Source: Paracoccus alkenifer (GTDB taxonomy: Bacteria; Pseudomonadota; Alphaproteobacteria; Rhodobacterales; Rhodobacteraceae). Taken from it: a stretch of 64,000 nt of DNA. Numbering within the stretch: the stretch's first letter is position 1; every line of letters starts with the position of its first letter. Made by a program: the position numbers and the translations under genes. The stretch spans positions 434,001-498,000 of the forward strand of contig NZ_FNXG01000002.1 in the NCBI RefSeq assembly GCF_900108405.1. Reading direction: 5' to 3'. Below, piece by piece: positions 38,155-48,407 of this stretch. The notes under the pieces are model-generated. The model was given only the letters and a program-made list of their open reading frames with translations, was not told where the DNA came from and did not search any database.

Positions 38155-38292
38155 GGGGCAAATGTGGAATCGCCAGCATACGTCCGGCCGGGGCGGGTTC
38201 CCCCCGCGCACGGCCGTGCTTGCGCGACTTTGCCCGCCCGATGGCCGGAAAGTGGCGGGTTTGCGCCGCCGCGTTCCCGATCAATCGGCGGC

Positions 38293-39558
<1,266 letters not shown>

Positions 39559-39745
39559 CGTCGTCATCCTTGCCTTGTCTGGGCCGCGCGGAATCTTCCG
39601 CCGCGCGGTTCGGCGCATCCTGTCGGTTCCGCCCATGTTAGGGGGGGCGGCGTCTGGTCACAATCCCGCATTTCAGCACGCGATTCCACGGGTCCGCGTT
39701 TCCGGCCGGGCGATCTGCGTCGCTCTGGCCGGTTGCACCGCCGGC

Positions 39746-40375
39746 TCAGCTCTCGGGCACGGCCTTGCCGCGCGCCGCGAGGATTTCGTCGATCAGCCCC
39801 CAGTCCTTTGCCTCGTCGGGGGACATGAAGCGGTCGCGTTCCAGCGCCTCTTCGACCTCGGCCAGGGTGCGGCCGGTGTGCTGCACATAGATCTCGTTCA
39901 GGCGCAGCTTGAGCTTTTCGGTCTCGCGCGCGTGGATCAGGATGTCCGAGGCGGTGCCCTGGAACCCGCCCGAGGGCTGGTGCACCATGATCCGGCTGTT
40001 GGGCAGCGAATAGCGCGCGCCTTTTTCCCCGGCAGCCAGCAGCAGCGAGCCCATCGAGGCCGCCTGACCGATTACCAGCGTCGAGATCCGGGGGCGGATA
40101 TATTGCATCGTGTCATAGATCGACAGCCCCGCCGTCACCAGCCCGCCGGGGCTGTTGATATACATGCTGATGTCCTTGGACGGGTTTTCCGCCTCGAGAA
40201 ACAGCAGCTGCGCGCTGATCAGCGTCGCCATCCCGTCATGCACCGGCCCGGACAGAAAGATGATCCGTTCCTTGAGCAGGCGCGAAAAGATGTCATAGGC
40301 GCGTTCGCCCCGGCTGGTCTGTTCCACGACCATCGGGACGAGCGTATTCATGTAGTATTCTGCCGGATCCTGCAT
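39746..40375 (-). CDS. clpP: ClpP, ATP-dependent protease proteolytic subunit
   Basis: The serine protease partner of ClpX (and ClpA), 209 residues. The catalytic Ser107 is in [11 protein letters not shown] and His132 in [11 protein letters not shown], and the family signature MYINSPGG is present. The start at 40375 ([12 protein letters not shown]) is preferred over an upstream ATG at 40429; an internal ATG at 40351 (MNTLVPMV) is the other possibility. Transcribed with or just before clpX. Confidence 0.95.
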   Translation of the reverse strand: MQDPAEYYMNTLVPMVVEQTSRGERAYDIFSRLLKERIIFLSGPVHDGMATLISAQLLFLEAENPSKDISMYINSPGGLVTAGLSIYDTMQYIRPRISTLVIGQAASMGSLLLAAGEKGARYSLPNSRIMVHQPSGGFQGTASDILIHARETEKLKLRLNEIYVQHTGRTLAEVEEALERDRFMSPDEAKDWGLIDEILAARGKAVPES

Positions 40376-40493
40376 CTGCCCTGCCCGTTGCCTGATTTTC
40401 GATTCGCCGCCATGCGTCCTTGAACGCATCTCTCATAGCCGCGATGTGTTGACAGAGTCTTAGTTACGGGCGACGCCCGCCGCAAGGGATGGG

Positions 40494-41204
40494 GTGAAAG
40501 CGCTGAAAATGCCGATGATATTGATGGTGGGGCTGGGAAACCCCGGTGCGAAATACGCCGGCAACCGGCATAATGTCGGTTTCATGGCGGTGGACCGGAT
40601 CGCAGCCGACCATGGTTTCGGCCCGTGGAAGGCGCGGTTCCAGGGGCTTGCGGCCGAGGGGCGGCTGGGCGACCGGCGCGTGGTGCTGCTCAAGCCGCAG
40701 GGCTATATGAACCTGTCGGGCCAGTCGGTGGGCGAGGCGATGCGTTACCTCAAGCTGACCCCGGCCGAGGTGGTGGTGCTGCATGATGAGCTCGACCTTG
40801 CCCCCGGGGTCTGCCGGCTGAAATCCGGGGGCGGGCATGCGGGCCACAACGGGCTGCGCTCGATCCACCAGCATATCGGCGAGGGCTATCGGCGCCTGCG
40901 CATCGGCATCGGCCACCCCGGCCACAAGGACCGGGTGACCGGCCATGTGCTGTCCGATTTCGCCAGGGCCGAACAGCCGATGCTGGACGATTTGCTGCGC
41001 GGCATTTCGGACGGGGCCGCGGCGCTGGCCGCAGGCGACGGCGCCGCCTTTGGCATGGCGCTGGCGGCGCGGATGGCGCCGCCGAAATCCTCGCGACCGG
41101 CCGCACCTTCGGTTCAGGCGAGCCCGGCCCAAGCCGCCCCCTCTGCCCCGGAGCCCCGCACCATGACCGACCGGCTCAGATCGCTTGCCGACCGGTTCCG
41201 CTAG
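40494..41204 (+). CDS. pth: Peptidyl-tRNA hydrolase
   Basis: Recycles peptidyl-tRNA that falls off the ribosome. The VGLGNPGAKYAGNRHNVGF motif includes the catalytic His; LLKPQGYMNLSGQSV and HDELDLAPG are the other family signatures. The C-terminal 40 residues form an Ala/Pro-rich extension beyond the usual length of about 190. The start is uncertain: the GTG at 40494 has an AAGGGA site, while ATGs at 40509 and 40515 give a more typical beginning. Divergent from clpP. Confidence 0.92.
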   Translation: MKALKMPMILMVGLGNPGAKYAGNRHNVGFMAVDRIAADHGFGPWKARFQGLAAEGRLGDRRVVLLKPQGYMNLSGQSVGEAMRYLKLTPAEVVVLHDELDLAPGVCRLKSGGGHAGHNGLRSIHQHIGEGYRRLRIGIGHPGHKDRVTGHVLSDFARAEQPMLDDLLRGISDGAAALAAGDGAAFGMALAARMAPPKSSRPAAPSVQASPAQAAPSAPEPRTMTDRLRSLADRFR

Positions 41205-41243
41205 GCGGCTTTTCCCGGTCCTGCGGCAACGAAAGGAACCCAG

Positions 41244-41612
41244 ATGGAACCCTCAATCAACGTTCTCGGTCAGCGGCTCAGGCCCTGTTCCACCGACCCG
41301 CTGACCGGATTCTATCGCAACGGCTGCTGCGACACCGGACCCGGGGACCGCGGCAGCCATACGGTCTGCGTCATCGTCACCGCCGAGTTCCTGGCGCTGT
41401 CAAAATATCTGGGCAACGACCTGTCCACACCGCGGCCGGAATTCCGCTTTCCGGGGCTGAAACCCGGCGACCGCTGGTGCCTTTGCGCCGCGCGTTTCCT
41501 GCAAGCGGCCGAGGAATTCGCCGCGCCCAAGGTCGTGCTGGACGCCACCCACGCAAGCGCCACCCGGATCGTGCCGCTGGAACTGTTGCGCGCTCATGCC
41601 GCAGATGTATGA
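41244..41612 (+). CDS. DUF2237 protein
   Basis: A 122-residue protein matching the DUF2237 pattern throughout: NVLGQRLRPCSTDPLTGFYRNGCC, then SHTVCVIVT, GNDLSTPRPEFRFPGLKPGDRWCLCAARF and the end VVLDATH. Several invariant cysteines suggest a metal or redox function, but the role is unknown to me. AAGGAA precedes the start. Last gene before the AT-rich sulfatase cassette, 60 bases upstream of that gene's start; a candidate promoter overlaps its end. Confidence 0.85.
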   Translation: MEPSINVLGQRLRPCSTDPLTGFYRNGCCDTGPGDRGSHTVCVIVTAEFLALSKYLGNDLSTPRPEFRFPGLKPGDRWCLCAARFLQAAEEFAAPKVVLDATHASATRIVPLELLRAHAADV

Positions 41613-41613
41613 A
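41586..41613 (+). promoter_or_regulatory. Candidate promoter of the sulfatase cassette
   Basis: TTGCGC (41586-41591) and TATGAA (41608-41613), 16 bases apart, overlapping the end of the DUF2237 gene. The operator-like palindrome follows immediately. Weak, by eye only. Confidence 0.35.
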
Positions 41614-41617
41614 GTTG

Positions 41618-41640
41618 CCGGGATGAATATTCATGTCCGG
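41618..41640. promoter_or_regulatory. Operator-like palindrome before the sulfatase gene
   Basis: A perfect 12-base palindrome ATGAATATTCAT (41623-41634) nested inside outer CCGG arms (41618-41621, 41637-41640). It lies where transcription would begin, as expected for a repressor site. A possible ATG start at 41633 would lie within it, which supports the downstream TTG start instead. Confidence 0.45.
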
Positions 41641-41671
41641 GCGTTTGCCCGATTGCTGGAAAGAGCATGTT

Positions 41672-43033
41672 TTGACCAGAAAAAATATTCTGTTGATCAG
41701 TTTTGATGATGCCGTGGCCCCCTGGCCCTACAAGACAGTATTCAACGAGCCGCTGCGGACGCCCAATCTGGATCGGCTTTGCGAAATATCGACGGCATTT
41801 CATGCAGCCTACGCCCAGGCCCCTATTTGCGGACCTTCGCGCGCCAGCATGATGACCACACTGATGCCGCATGAAACCGGCATTCTCGACAACGAAGTAT
41901 ACGCATTCGATCGGTTCAGCCCCCAATCGATCTGGACCTATCTGCTGAACTCGGGGGGGTATTACTGCTCGTCCGGCGGCAAGGTGCATCACGGTTATCG
42001 GCCGCTGAAGCCAGAAAATCACGATGTCATCTATTCCGATGGCAGAAAGAAGTTCCAGGACGACATGGGTTTGCCCAAAGAGCTTCGCAAGCGAAGCAAG
42101 GCGTTTGGTGGATTCAGAAGGGGCTGGGGAACGCCCGACGGAACTGATGACGATTTCTATTACGATGCAAAATCTGCCGATTCCGCAATAAAATTCCTGA
42201 CCGACTATGACGGCGATCAGCCGTTTTACCGCGAGGTCGGATTCTTCAGTCCGCATGTGCCATGCGCGACCCCGGCAAGATTCAAGCGGATGTATGACGC
42301 CTCGAATCTACGTCGGCCGCAGGAGTGGAATGGTCATGTTCCGGAAAACGATTATATTGCCTCGACTTTTCCGGAAAATGAAGATTTTCGTTCCGAACAA
42401 TATTGGCAGGACAGTATCCGGAATTATTTCTCGGCCTATAGTCACGGGGATTACCACTTCGGCCGGGTGATGGATGCGCTGAAAAATTCTAGACATGCGC
42501 AGAATACCATTGTCGTTGTAGTTTCGGATCACGGCTTCCATCTCGGGAACCGCAATCTGTTCAGAAAAACCACCTTATGGGAGCAGTCGCTTCGGGTTCC
42601 GTTCATTATCTTTGATCCGGAAAATCCGGTTGGTCAGGAAATCCACGACCCCGTTGCGCTGATCGACCTTGGCCCCACCGTGCTTGATTTTGCCGGGATT
42701 TCGCCGGCAGGGCGCCGTCACGGACGTTCTCTGCGGCCATTCCTTTCCGGAAAGCGGGATGCAGGTCGGGCTGTCCCGTCTTTCTACAAGAATCATGTTT
42801 CCATCAGAAAAGGTGATTACCGAATTATCCGCTATGATGACGGGAGCTTTCAACTTTTCAATGTCGAGACGGATTTCTGGCAGCTCAGAGACCTTGGCAC
42901 GCAGCACGAACAGTTCGCGCCCATGTATCAGGCCCTGAAGGAATGCTCGGCGGATTGCGGCTTCGATTTCCAGAACGCCGTCAGCGCAGCAGCTGATCCG
43001 GCTGCGGGGGGATCTGCCTTGCAATCACCGTGA
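41672..43033 (+). CDS. Cysteine-type (S1) sulfatase, cytoplasmic, iduronate-2-sulfatase-like
   Basis: Hydrolyses sulfate esters after its active-site Cys is converted to formylglycine. From the TTG at 41672 (MTRKNILLISFDDA) the product has 453 residues. Asp12 and Asp13 are metal ligands, and Cys53 starts the sulfatase signature CGPSRASMMTT. The later metal-site segment is VVSDHGFHLGNRNLFRKTTLWEQ with the catalytic Lys region, as in iduronate-2-sulfatase relatives. The TTG start is preferred over an ATG at 41633, because GGAAAGAG lies 6 bases before it. There is no signal peptide or membrane span, so a cytoplasmic enzyme is indicated. The substrate is unknown. G+C is much lower than in neighbours (one 60-base line at 42361 counts 43%). 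Confidence 0.9.
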   Translation: MTRKNILLISFDDAVAPWPYKTVFNEPLRTPNLDRLCEISTAFHAAYAQAPICGPSRASMMTTLMPHETGILDNEVYAFDRFSPQSIWTYLLNSGGYYCSSGGKVHHGYRPLKPENHDVIYSDGRKKFQDDMGLPKELRKRSKAFGGFRRGWGTPDGTDDDFYYDAKSADSAIKFLTDYDGDQPFYREVGFFSPHVPCATPARFKRMYDASNLRRPQEWNGHVPENDYIASTFPENEDFRSEQYWQDSIRNYFSAYSHGDYHFGRVMDALKNSRHAQNTIVVVVSDHGFHLGNRNLFRKTTLWEQSLRVPFIIFDPENPVGQEIHDPVALIDLGPTVLDFAGISPAGRRHGRSLRPFLSGKRDAGRAVPSFYKNHVSIRKGDYRIIRYDDGSFQLFNVETDFWQLRDLGTQHEQFAPMYQALKECSADCGFDFQNAVSAAADPAAGGSALQSP

Positions 43034-43103
43034 TTACAGCGGTGCCCGGTTCTGTCAGGCCGGCGATCACCATGGGTTTCATCGAACATTTCGGAAAACA
43101 GCA

Positions 43104-44105
43104 ATGTCGAAAATGAAAGCGCCTTGTGGCTGTTTGCCGACATCCGACCGCGAGACCGGATCAATCGGCGACATGGTCGCGCCATGTGGCGCATCAGATA
43201 GCTTGCGCGCGGCGATATGCGCAGAGATGCGCGAGATTCCGGGCGGTTTTTTCGAGATGGGCACCCCGCGCTCGCGCTATGATGTCGATCTTGACAGCCC
43301 GAGACGCCGAATCTGGATCGACACATTTTCCATGGGCGAAACAACAGTGACGAACCGCTTGTTTGCGCGCTTTATTGACGAAAGTGGTTATCGGACCACG
43401 GCCGAGCGCGAAGGCTGGTCCTTTGTTTTCGCAAACTTCCTGCCGGATGCCGCCACCTGGCCGAAACACCCGCCGCTGACTCCGTGGTGGCGGCAGGTTT
43501 TCGGGGCGGATTGGGCGCATCCCGAAGGCCCTGAAAGCGATATTTCCCGGCGAATGGAACATCCTGTGGTGCATGTTTCGTGGGATGATGCTGCCGCCTT
43601 TGCCCGCTTTACCGGCACGCGGCTGCCGTTGGAGGCGCAGTGGGAATATGCGGCCCGCGGAGGGCTTAAGCGCATGAAATTCCCATGGGGCAATGCGCCC
43701 GCGTCAGACCCGGTTCACCGCCACAATGTCTGGCAGGGACAATTCCCGAATGGAAACAGTGCAGAAGACGGGTATTGCGGCACAGCACCGGCCCGCAGCT
43801 TTCCACCAAATGGGTTCGGTCTTTTCAACATGACCGGAAACATATGGGAATGGGTCGCCGACTGGTTCGGCCCGCTGCCGGCCGCGGAAATGCCGCCGCT
43901 ACGCAATCCGAAAGGGCCCCAATCCGGCGCTGCCAAAGTCATGCGCGGCGGATCGCATATGTGCCACGATTCATACTGCGCCAGGTATTTCGTGCATTCT
44001 CGCACCCATAACACGCCGGACAGCACAACGGGCCACATCGGCTTTCGCCTTGCAAGTGGCCCGACCGGGCGGCGCGCTGTGCTGCATCATCAGTTCGTGG
44101 GCTGA
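43104..44105 (+). CDS. Formylglycine-generating enzyme (sulfatase activator)
   Basis: Oxidises the active-site Cys of sulfatases to formylglycine. The 333-residue FGE/SUMF1-fold protein has the key copper-binding pair Cys287 and Cys292 in GGSHMCHDSYCARY, the same spacing as the human enzyme. The domain begins at IPGGFFEMGT (about residue 45), then HPVVHVSWDDAAAFARFTGTRLPLEAQWEYAARGG and FNMTGNIWEWVADWF, and ends GHIGFRLA. The paired cysteines distinguish true FGEs from EgtB/other C-lectin-like relatives. It follows the sulfatase by 70 bases on the same strand, its likely client. Reading starts at ATG 43104; the first 40 residues are unusually Cys-rich and not conserved. Confidence 0.93.
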   Translation: MSKMKAPCGCLPTSDRETGSIGDMVAPCGASDSLRAAICAEMREIPGGFFEMGTPRSRYDVDLDSPRRRIWIDTFSMGETTVTNRLFARFIDESGYRTTAEREGWSFVFANFLPDAATWPKHPPLTPWWRQVFGADWAHPEGPESDISRRMEHPVVHVSWDDAAAFARFTGTRLPLEAQWEYAARGGLKRMKFPWGNAPASDPVHRHNVWQGQFPNGNSAEDGYCGTAPARSFPPNGFGLFNMTGNIWEWVADWFGPLPAAEMPPLRNPKGPQSGAAKVMRGGSHMCHDSYCARYFVHSRTHNTPDSTTGHIGFRLASGPTGRRAVLHHQFVG

Positions 44106-44242
44106 ACCCCCGACAAGGTCACGTTTCCGGACAATTTTATCGAACCTGCGCGAAGTAATCTTTTCTTAAGGGATTGCGGCGACACTTGCGTGGGCAAGCC
44201 AGGGTTGATCTGTGGCCGACGGGGTAAAAAGGGCATGATGAC

Positions 44243-45001
44243 TTGATCAGAACCGACCGACTTTCATCCGCGTTCGTGGTGGTGGCTCAGCCGCGAAGTG
44301 GCTCGACCTTGCTTTCGATGGCCCTGCACGCACATCCCGGCATCGTCTGCCATGACGAACTGTTTTCCCGGGACTTTGTCCATGGATACCGCCCCAAGGA
44401 ATCGCTTGAGCCGCAAGCGGCCAACGGCGTGCTTGCCACGCAGCTTCTGGAAGAACGCAGCAGTGACCCCGAAAAATTTCTGTTCGAGCGGGTGTTTGCC
44501 GTTGGGCCACGGTTGCAGGTGGGTTTCAAGGTTGTCTACAGCGACCTGTTCGCCGGGACAGAAACCAGCCAGTTTCTGCGGTCCTTTCTGATCGAAAGCA
44601 GAATCCGGGTGATTCATCTTCGGCGGCTCAACATGCTTCGCTGCTTTCTTTCGGTAGAGCGGATGCGCCGGCTTGGCATCACCCACTCGAACCAGCCGGG
44701 GCAGAAATCCTGCGGGCGTTTGCACCTCGACTTGCGGGACTTCACCAGATTCATCGTGTCGCAGGATAACAACTGCGATCTGGTCGCCCGTTCCATGAAC
44801 ATCATCGCCAATCCCCGCTACGAAAACCTTCCGCAGGGTTACAACAAGGTGCTGGATGCGCTGGGGGTGCTGCGCCGGCCCTTTGTGGAACATCTTGCAC
44901 GGCTTTCCGATCAATCGCTAAGCGAGCTTGTCGAAGATGTCGAACTGTTCCGCCCGTTTGATTTCCCCAGACTGCCAGGGTTTGCTGCCTATACCGATTG
45001 A
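44243..45001 (+). CDS. Sulfotransferase-family protein (PAPS-type)
   Basis: Transfers sulfate from PAPS to an acceptor. The 252-residue protein has the 5'-phosphosulfate loop VVAQPRSGSTLLSMALHAHP near residues 13-32, and the 3'-phosphate region RVIHLRRLNMLRCFLSVE near residues 124-141. It looks closest to LPS/NodH-like sulfotransferases. It begins with a TTG after AAAGGG, 137 bases after the FGE gene. That gap holds a small CTTGC-N4-GCAAG inverted repeat (44185-44198), nothing else seen. Acceptor unknown. Lower G+C than neighbours, like the sulfatase and FGE. Confidence 0.85.
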   Translation: MIRTDRLSSAFVVVAQPRSGSTLLSMALHAHPGIVCHDELFSRDFVHGYRPKESLEPQAANGVLATQLLEERSSDPEKFLFERVFAVGPRLQVGFKVVYSDLFAGTETSQFLRSFLIESRIRVIHLRRLNMLRCFLSVERMRRLGITHSNQPGQKSCGRLHLDLRDFTRFIVSQDNNCDLVARSMNIIANPRYENLPQGYNKVLDALGVLRRPFVEHLARLSDQSLSELVEDVELFRPFDFPRLPGFAAYTD

Positions 45002-45013
45002 GGGATCGGCATC

Positions 45014-45033
45014 AGCGACGCGCAGTCGCTTTT
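45014..45033 (+). terminator. Terminator of the sulfotransferase gene
   Basis: agcgac and gtcgct pair around gcgca, followed by tttg. Marks the right end of the cassette, between convergent genes. Confidence 0.5.
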
Positions 45034-45046
45034 GCCCATACCGAAC

Positions 45047-46273
45047 CTAACCCTCGATCTGCACGCCTAGATGGCGGGCGACGGTAAAGATGTCCTTGTC
45101 GCCGCGGCCGCTGAGGTTCATCACGATCAGGTGATCCTTGGGCAGCGAGGGCGCGATTTTCATCACATGCGCCAGCGCGTGGCAGGGTTCCAGCGCGGGG
45201 ATGATGCCCTCGATCTCGCAGCATAGCGTGAATGCGGCCAGCGCCTCGGTGTCGGTGACGCTGACATATTCGGCGCGGCCGATGTCGTGCAGCCAGGCGT
45301 GTTCGGGGCCGATGCCCGGATAATCCAGCCCGGCGCTGATCGAGTGACCTTCGAGGATCTGGCCGTCCTCGTCCTGCAACAGATAGGTGCGGTTGCCGTG
45401 CAGCACGCCGGGGCGGCCGCCCGAAAGGCTGGCGCAATGCTGCATGGTCTCGTCCACGCCCTTGCCGCCGGCCTCGACCCCGATGATGCGCACCGAGCGG
45501 TCGTCGAGGAACGGGTGGAACAGCCCCATCGCGTTCGAGCCGCCGCCGATTGCGGCGACCAGCGTGTCGGGCAGGCGGCCCTCGGCTTCCATCAACTGCG
45601 CCCTGGTTTCACGCCCGATGATGGTCTGGAAATCGCGGACCATTGCCGGATAGGGATGCGGGCCGGCCACGGTGCCGATGCAATAGAAAGTGTCGCGCAC
45701 GTTGGTCACCCAGTCGCGCAGCGCGTCGTTCATCGCGTCCTTCAACGTGCCGCGGCCCGATTGCACCGGGATCACCTCGGCCCCCAGCAGCTTCATGCGG
45801 AACACGTTGGGCTGTTGGCGGCGCACGTCCTCGGCGCCCATGTAGACCACGCATTTCAGCCCGAAACGCGCGCAGACGGTGGCGGTGGCCACCCCGTGCT
45901 GGCCGGCGCCGGTTTCCGCGATGATGCGGGTCTTGCCCATGCGCCGCGCCAGCAGGATCTGGCCCAGCACGTTGTTGATCTTGTGGCTGCCGGTGTGGTT
46001 CAGTTCCTCGCGCTTGAGATAGATTTTCGCGCCGCCCAGATGCGCGGTCAGCCGCTCGGCGAAATACAGCGGCGAGGGGCGGCCGACGTAATGTTTCCAC
46101 AGATCGTCCATCTCGGCCCGGAACTGCGGGTCGGTCTTGGCGCGCTCATATTCCGCTTGCAGGTCAAGGATCAGCGGCATCAGGGTTTCGCTGACGAAGC
46201 GCCCGCCGAAGATGCCGAAGCGGCCGCGGTCGTCGGGTCCGGTCGTGTAGCTGTTGATGAGTTCTTCGGCCAT
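45047..46273 (-). CDS. trpB: Tryptophan synthase beta chain
   Basis: Condenses indole and serine to tryptophan with PLP. The 408 residues include the PLP lysine region [15 protein letters not shown], the [11 protein letters not shown] motif, and [14 protein letters not shown] for the cofactor phosphate. trpA is not in the window. It is the last gene of the minus-strand set lapA-trpF-GNAT-trpB; a GNAT gene lies 55 bases upstream. Confidence 0.97.
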   Translation of the reverse strand: MAEELINSYTTGPDDRGRFGIFGGRFVSETLMPLILDLQAEYERAKTDPQFRAEMDDLWKHYVGRPSPLYFAERLTAHLGGAKIYLKREELNHTGSHKINNVLGQILLARRMGKTRIIAETGAGQHGVATATVCARFGLKCVVYMGAEDVRRQQPNVFRMKLLGAEVIPVQSGRGTLKDAMNDALRDWVTNVRDTFYCIGTVAGPHPYPAMVRDFQTIIGRETRAQLMEAEGRLPDTLVAAIGGGSNAMGLFHPFLDDRSVRIIGVEAGGKGVDETMQHCASLSGGRPGVLHGNRTYLLQDEDGQILEGHSISAGLDYPGIGPEHAWLHDIGRAEYVSVTDTEALAAFTLCCEIEGIIPALEPCHALAHVMKIAPSLPKDHLIVMNLSGRGDKDIFTVARHLGVQIEG

Positions 46274-46328
46274 GGTGCTGCTCTCCCGCGCGGCTGAGGG
46301 GGCCTGCCTTGCCCGTCGAAGCAGCCCG

Positions 46329-46778
46329 TCAGAGAGGTTTCTTAAATCCGATGTGCGATGGGGTAAACCCGGCCCCCTGATAGAAGCGCAGCGCGTCGGC
46401 GCGGCTGGCGTTGCTGGTCAGCTGCAACAGCCCGCAGCCGGCGGCGCGGGCGCGCGATTCGGCGTCGGCGATCAGCCGTGCGCCCATGCCGCGGCCGCGC
46501 AGGCTGGCGGTGATGCGCACCGCCTCGATCTCGGCGCGGCGGGTGGCCGACAGCGACAGGCCGGACATGAAGATCAGCTGATAACAGGCGACGACGCGGC
46601 CGTCCGCATCCTCGGCCACGATCAGCTGGTTGCCGGTCTCTAGCTGCATGGCGTCGAAAGCGGCAAGATAGGGGTCGAGTTCCGCGGTCTCGCGCCCGGC
46701 ACCCAGGATGTCGTCCGACAGCAGCGCCACGACCTGGGGGACGTCGTCGCGGGTGGCGGGGCGAAAGCGAGGGGTCAT
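46329..46778 (-). CDS. GNAT-family N-acetyltransferase
   Basis: A 149-residue acetyltransferase. [29 protein letters not shown] is the acetyl-CoA-binding core, and [16 protein letters not shown] is the typical C-terminal helix-strand. It is close to the RimI-like or L-amino-acid acetylating types. The start at 46778 overlaps the trpF stop by four bases (ATGA). It sits inside a tryptophan-gene set, though a link to that pathway is only positional. Confidence 0.85.
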   Translation of the reverse strand: MTPRFRPATRDDVPQVVALLSDDILGAGRETAELDPYLAAFDAMQLETGNQLIVAEDADGRVVACYQLIFMSGLSLSATRRAEIEAVRITASLRGRGMGARLIADAESRARAAGCGLLQLTSNASRADALRFYQGAGFTPSHIGFKKPL

Positions 46779-47416
46779 GCCCCGGCCCCGGCGGCCGCGA
46801 CAAAGCGACGAATGCGGCCCGCGTCCTTGATGCCCGGGGCGGATTCGACGCCCGAGGACACGTCGACCATCGGCGCGCCGGTCAGCCGCACGGCCTCGGC
46901 CACGTTGTCCGGCGTCAGCCCGCCCGCCAGCATCCACGGCCGCAGCAGGCGCCGCCCGGCCAGCAGCCGCCAGTCAAAGGCCAGCCCGTTGCCGCCGGGC
47001 AGGGTCGCGCCGGGGGCGGGCTTGGCATCGACCAGCAGCAGGTCCGCAACCAGCCCGTAATCCCATAGCGCGTCCAGATCGGGGGGGGCGGCGATGCCCA
47101 CCGCCTTCATCACCGGCAGGCGGGTGCGGGCGCGGATCTCAGAGACGCGGGCAGGGGTTTCGCTGCCGTGCAGCTGGATCATGTCCAGCGCCACTTGCGC
47201 CAGCACCGCATCCAGCGCCGCATCATCGGGGTCCACGAACAGCCCGACGCGCGCGAGCAGGTCGGGCGCGTTTCCCGCCAGCGCGGCCGCCGAATCGATC
47301 GACAGATGCCGCGGCGATTTCGGAAAGAACACCAGCCCCGCATAGCGCGCGCCGGCCTGCGCCGCGGCGGTCAGATCCTCGGGGCGGGTCAGGCCGCAGA
47401 TCTTGACCTGGGCCAT
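46775..47416 (-). CDS. trpF: Phosphoribosylanthranilate isomerase
   Basis: Tryptophan-synthesis isomerase, a TIM barrel of 213 residues. The catalytic Cys is in [12 protein letters not shown] and the catalytic Asp near [33 protein letters not shown] and [12 protein letters not shown] are also family features. It overlaps lapA by one base (TGATG-like) and the GNAT gene by ATGA, so transcription and translation are coupled. Confidence 0.95.
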   Translation of the reverse strand: MAQVKICGLTRPEDLTAAAQAGARYAGLVFFPKSPRHLSIDSAAALAGNAPDLLARVGLFVDPDDAALDAVLAQVALDMIQLHGSETPARVSEIRARTRLPVMKAVGIAAPPDLDALWDYGLVADLLLVDAKPAPGATLPGGNGLAFDWRLLAGRRLLRPWMLAGGLTPDNVAEAVRLTGAPMVDVSSGVESAPGIKDAGRIRRFVAAAGAGA

Positions 47417-47805
47417 CAGCTCTTGGCAGGCAGGGCGGGCGTTGCCGGGCGGGGCGCGTCCAGAATCGCCAGCACCTCGTCGCGGGGGGCGTGGTGGGTC
47501 TTGCGCAGGCTGCCGACCTCGCGTTCCAGCAGGCGTAGCTCATGCGCGCGCTGTGCCGATTCGCGGCGCTGCGAGGCTTCGCGCAGCCATTCCCAGACCA
47601 CGCCCAGCAGCATTCCGGCCAGAACTGCCAGCAGGATGATCAGGAACAGCGGTATCCGCGCGGTCCAGTCCCCGGGAATCCACTGGTCCAGCCCGGCGGG
47701 AATCAGGCTGACCTCGACGAACTGCCGGTTGGCCAGCGCGACGACGACCAGCACCGCGGCCAATACCACGACAAACAGCAACCGCAGATAACGCATCGGC
47801 AACAC
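47416..47805 (-). CDS. lapA: LapA-like lipopolysaccharide assembly membrane protein
   Basis: A 129-residue inner-membrane protein with two spans (about residues 8-27 and 50-70) and a C-terminal coiled-coil region ([29 protein letters not shown]), matching the LapA (DUF1049) family. In E. coli lapA follows rpsA-ihfB, as here. A start at 47796 (MRYLRLL) is also possible. It overlaps trpF by one base. Confidence 0.85.
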   Translation of the reverse strand: MLPMRYLRLLFVVVLAAVLVVVALANRQFVEVSLIPAGLDQWIPGDWTARIPLFLIILLAVLAGMLLGVVWEWLREASQRRESAQRAHELRLLEREVGSLRKTHHAPRDEVLAILDAPRPATPALPAKS

Positions 47806-47911
47806 CTTTCGCTGCCCCGAACGGAAATCGGGGTGTCCGGCGCGAGTTTCCTAGAACGCGCGGCGGGACGCAACCTTGCTGAGCGCCATTCCTGCCGCCA
47901 AGGGGCGTGGG

Positions 47912-48220
47912 CTAGCCCTCGGCCGAGCCCTGCGCATCGTCCAGACCGTTCAGTCGGTCGCGCAGCAGCTTGCCGGTCTTGAAGAAGGGGACGTGTTTTT
48001 CCTCGACCTGCACGGTTTCCCCGGTGCGGGGGTTGCGGCCCTGCCGCGCCTGCCGCTGCTTGACCGAGAACGCGCCGAATCCGCGCAGTTCGACCCGCTC
48101 GCCGCGCGACATGGCGCCGATGATCTCTTCGAACACCGTTGCCACGATCCGCTCGACATCGCGTTGAAAGAGATGGGGGTTTTCTTCGGCGATTTTCTGG
48201 ATGAGTTCTGACCGGATCAT
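47912..48220 (-). CDS. ihfB: Integration host factor subunit beta
   Basis: A 102-residue DNA-bending protein of the HU/IHF family. Its start [17 protein letters not shown], the arm segment [23 protein letters not shown], and the basic loop are typical. It bends DNA at specific sites with IhfA. It comes after the rpsA terminator, so it must have its own promoter in 48221-48335, which I cannot place with confidence. The reading to 48571 is not used. Confidence 0.95.
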   Translation of the reverse strand: MIRSELIQKIAEENPHLFQRDVERIVATVFEEIIGAMSRGERVELRGFGAFSVKQRQARQGRNPRTGETVQVEEKHVPFFKTGKLLRDRLNGLDDAQGSAEG

Positions 48221-48334
48221 GGGGCGCACCGTTTTGTCTGAAGCACTGTCCGCGCGGGGGCGATTTTCTGGAAAGGGAACGCGACAGGACTGAAAAGGTT
48301 GCAGGTTTTCGCCGACATTACCATCCCCCTGCAT

Positions 48335-48363
48335 GAAAAAAGACCGCCCCCCGCAGGGGGCGG
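48335..48363 (-). terminator. Terminator of rpsA
   Basis: On the minus strand ccgccccc and gggggcgg pair (8 bp, loop of four), followed by tctttttt. It lies 45 bases after the rpsA stop and separates rpsA from ihfB. Confidence 0.9.
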
Positions 48364-48407
48364 CCGAATTGCGGCGTCGCGCGGGGATTTTCCCGCGCGC
48401 AACCGGG

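Noticed and set aside
40449..40454. TTGACA consensus -35 upstream of pth
   Set aside because: No convincing -10 element at the proper distance.
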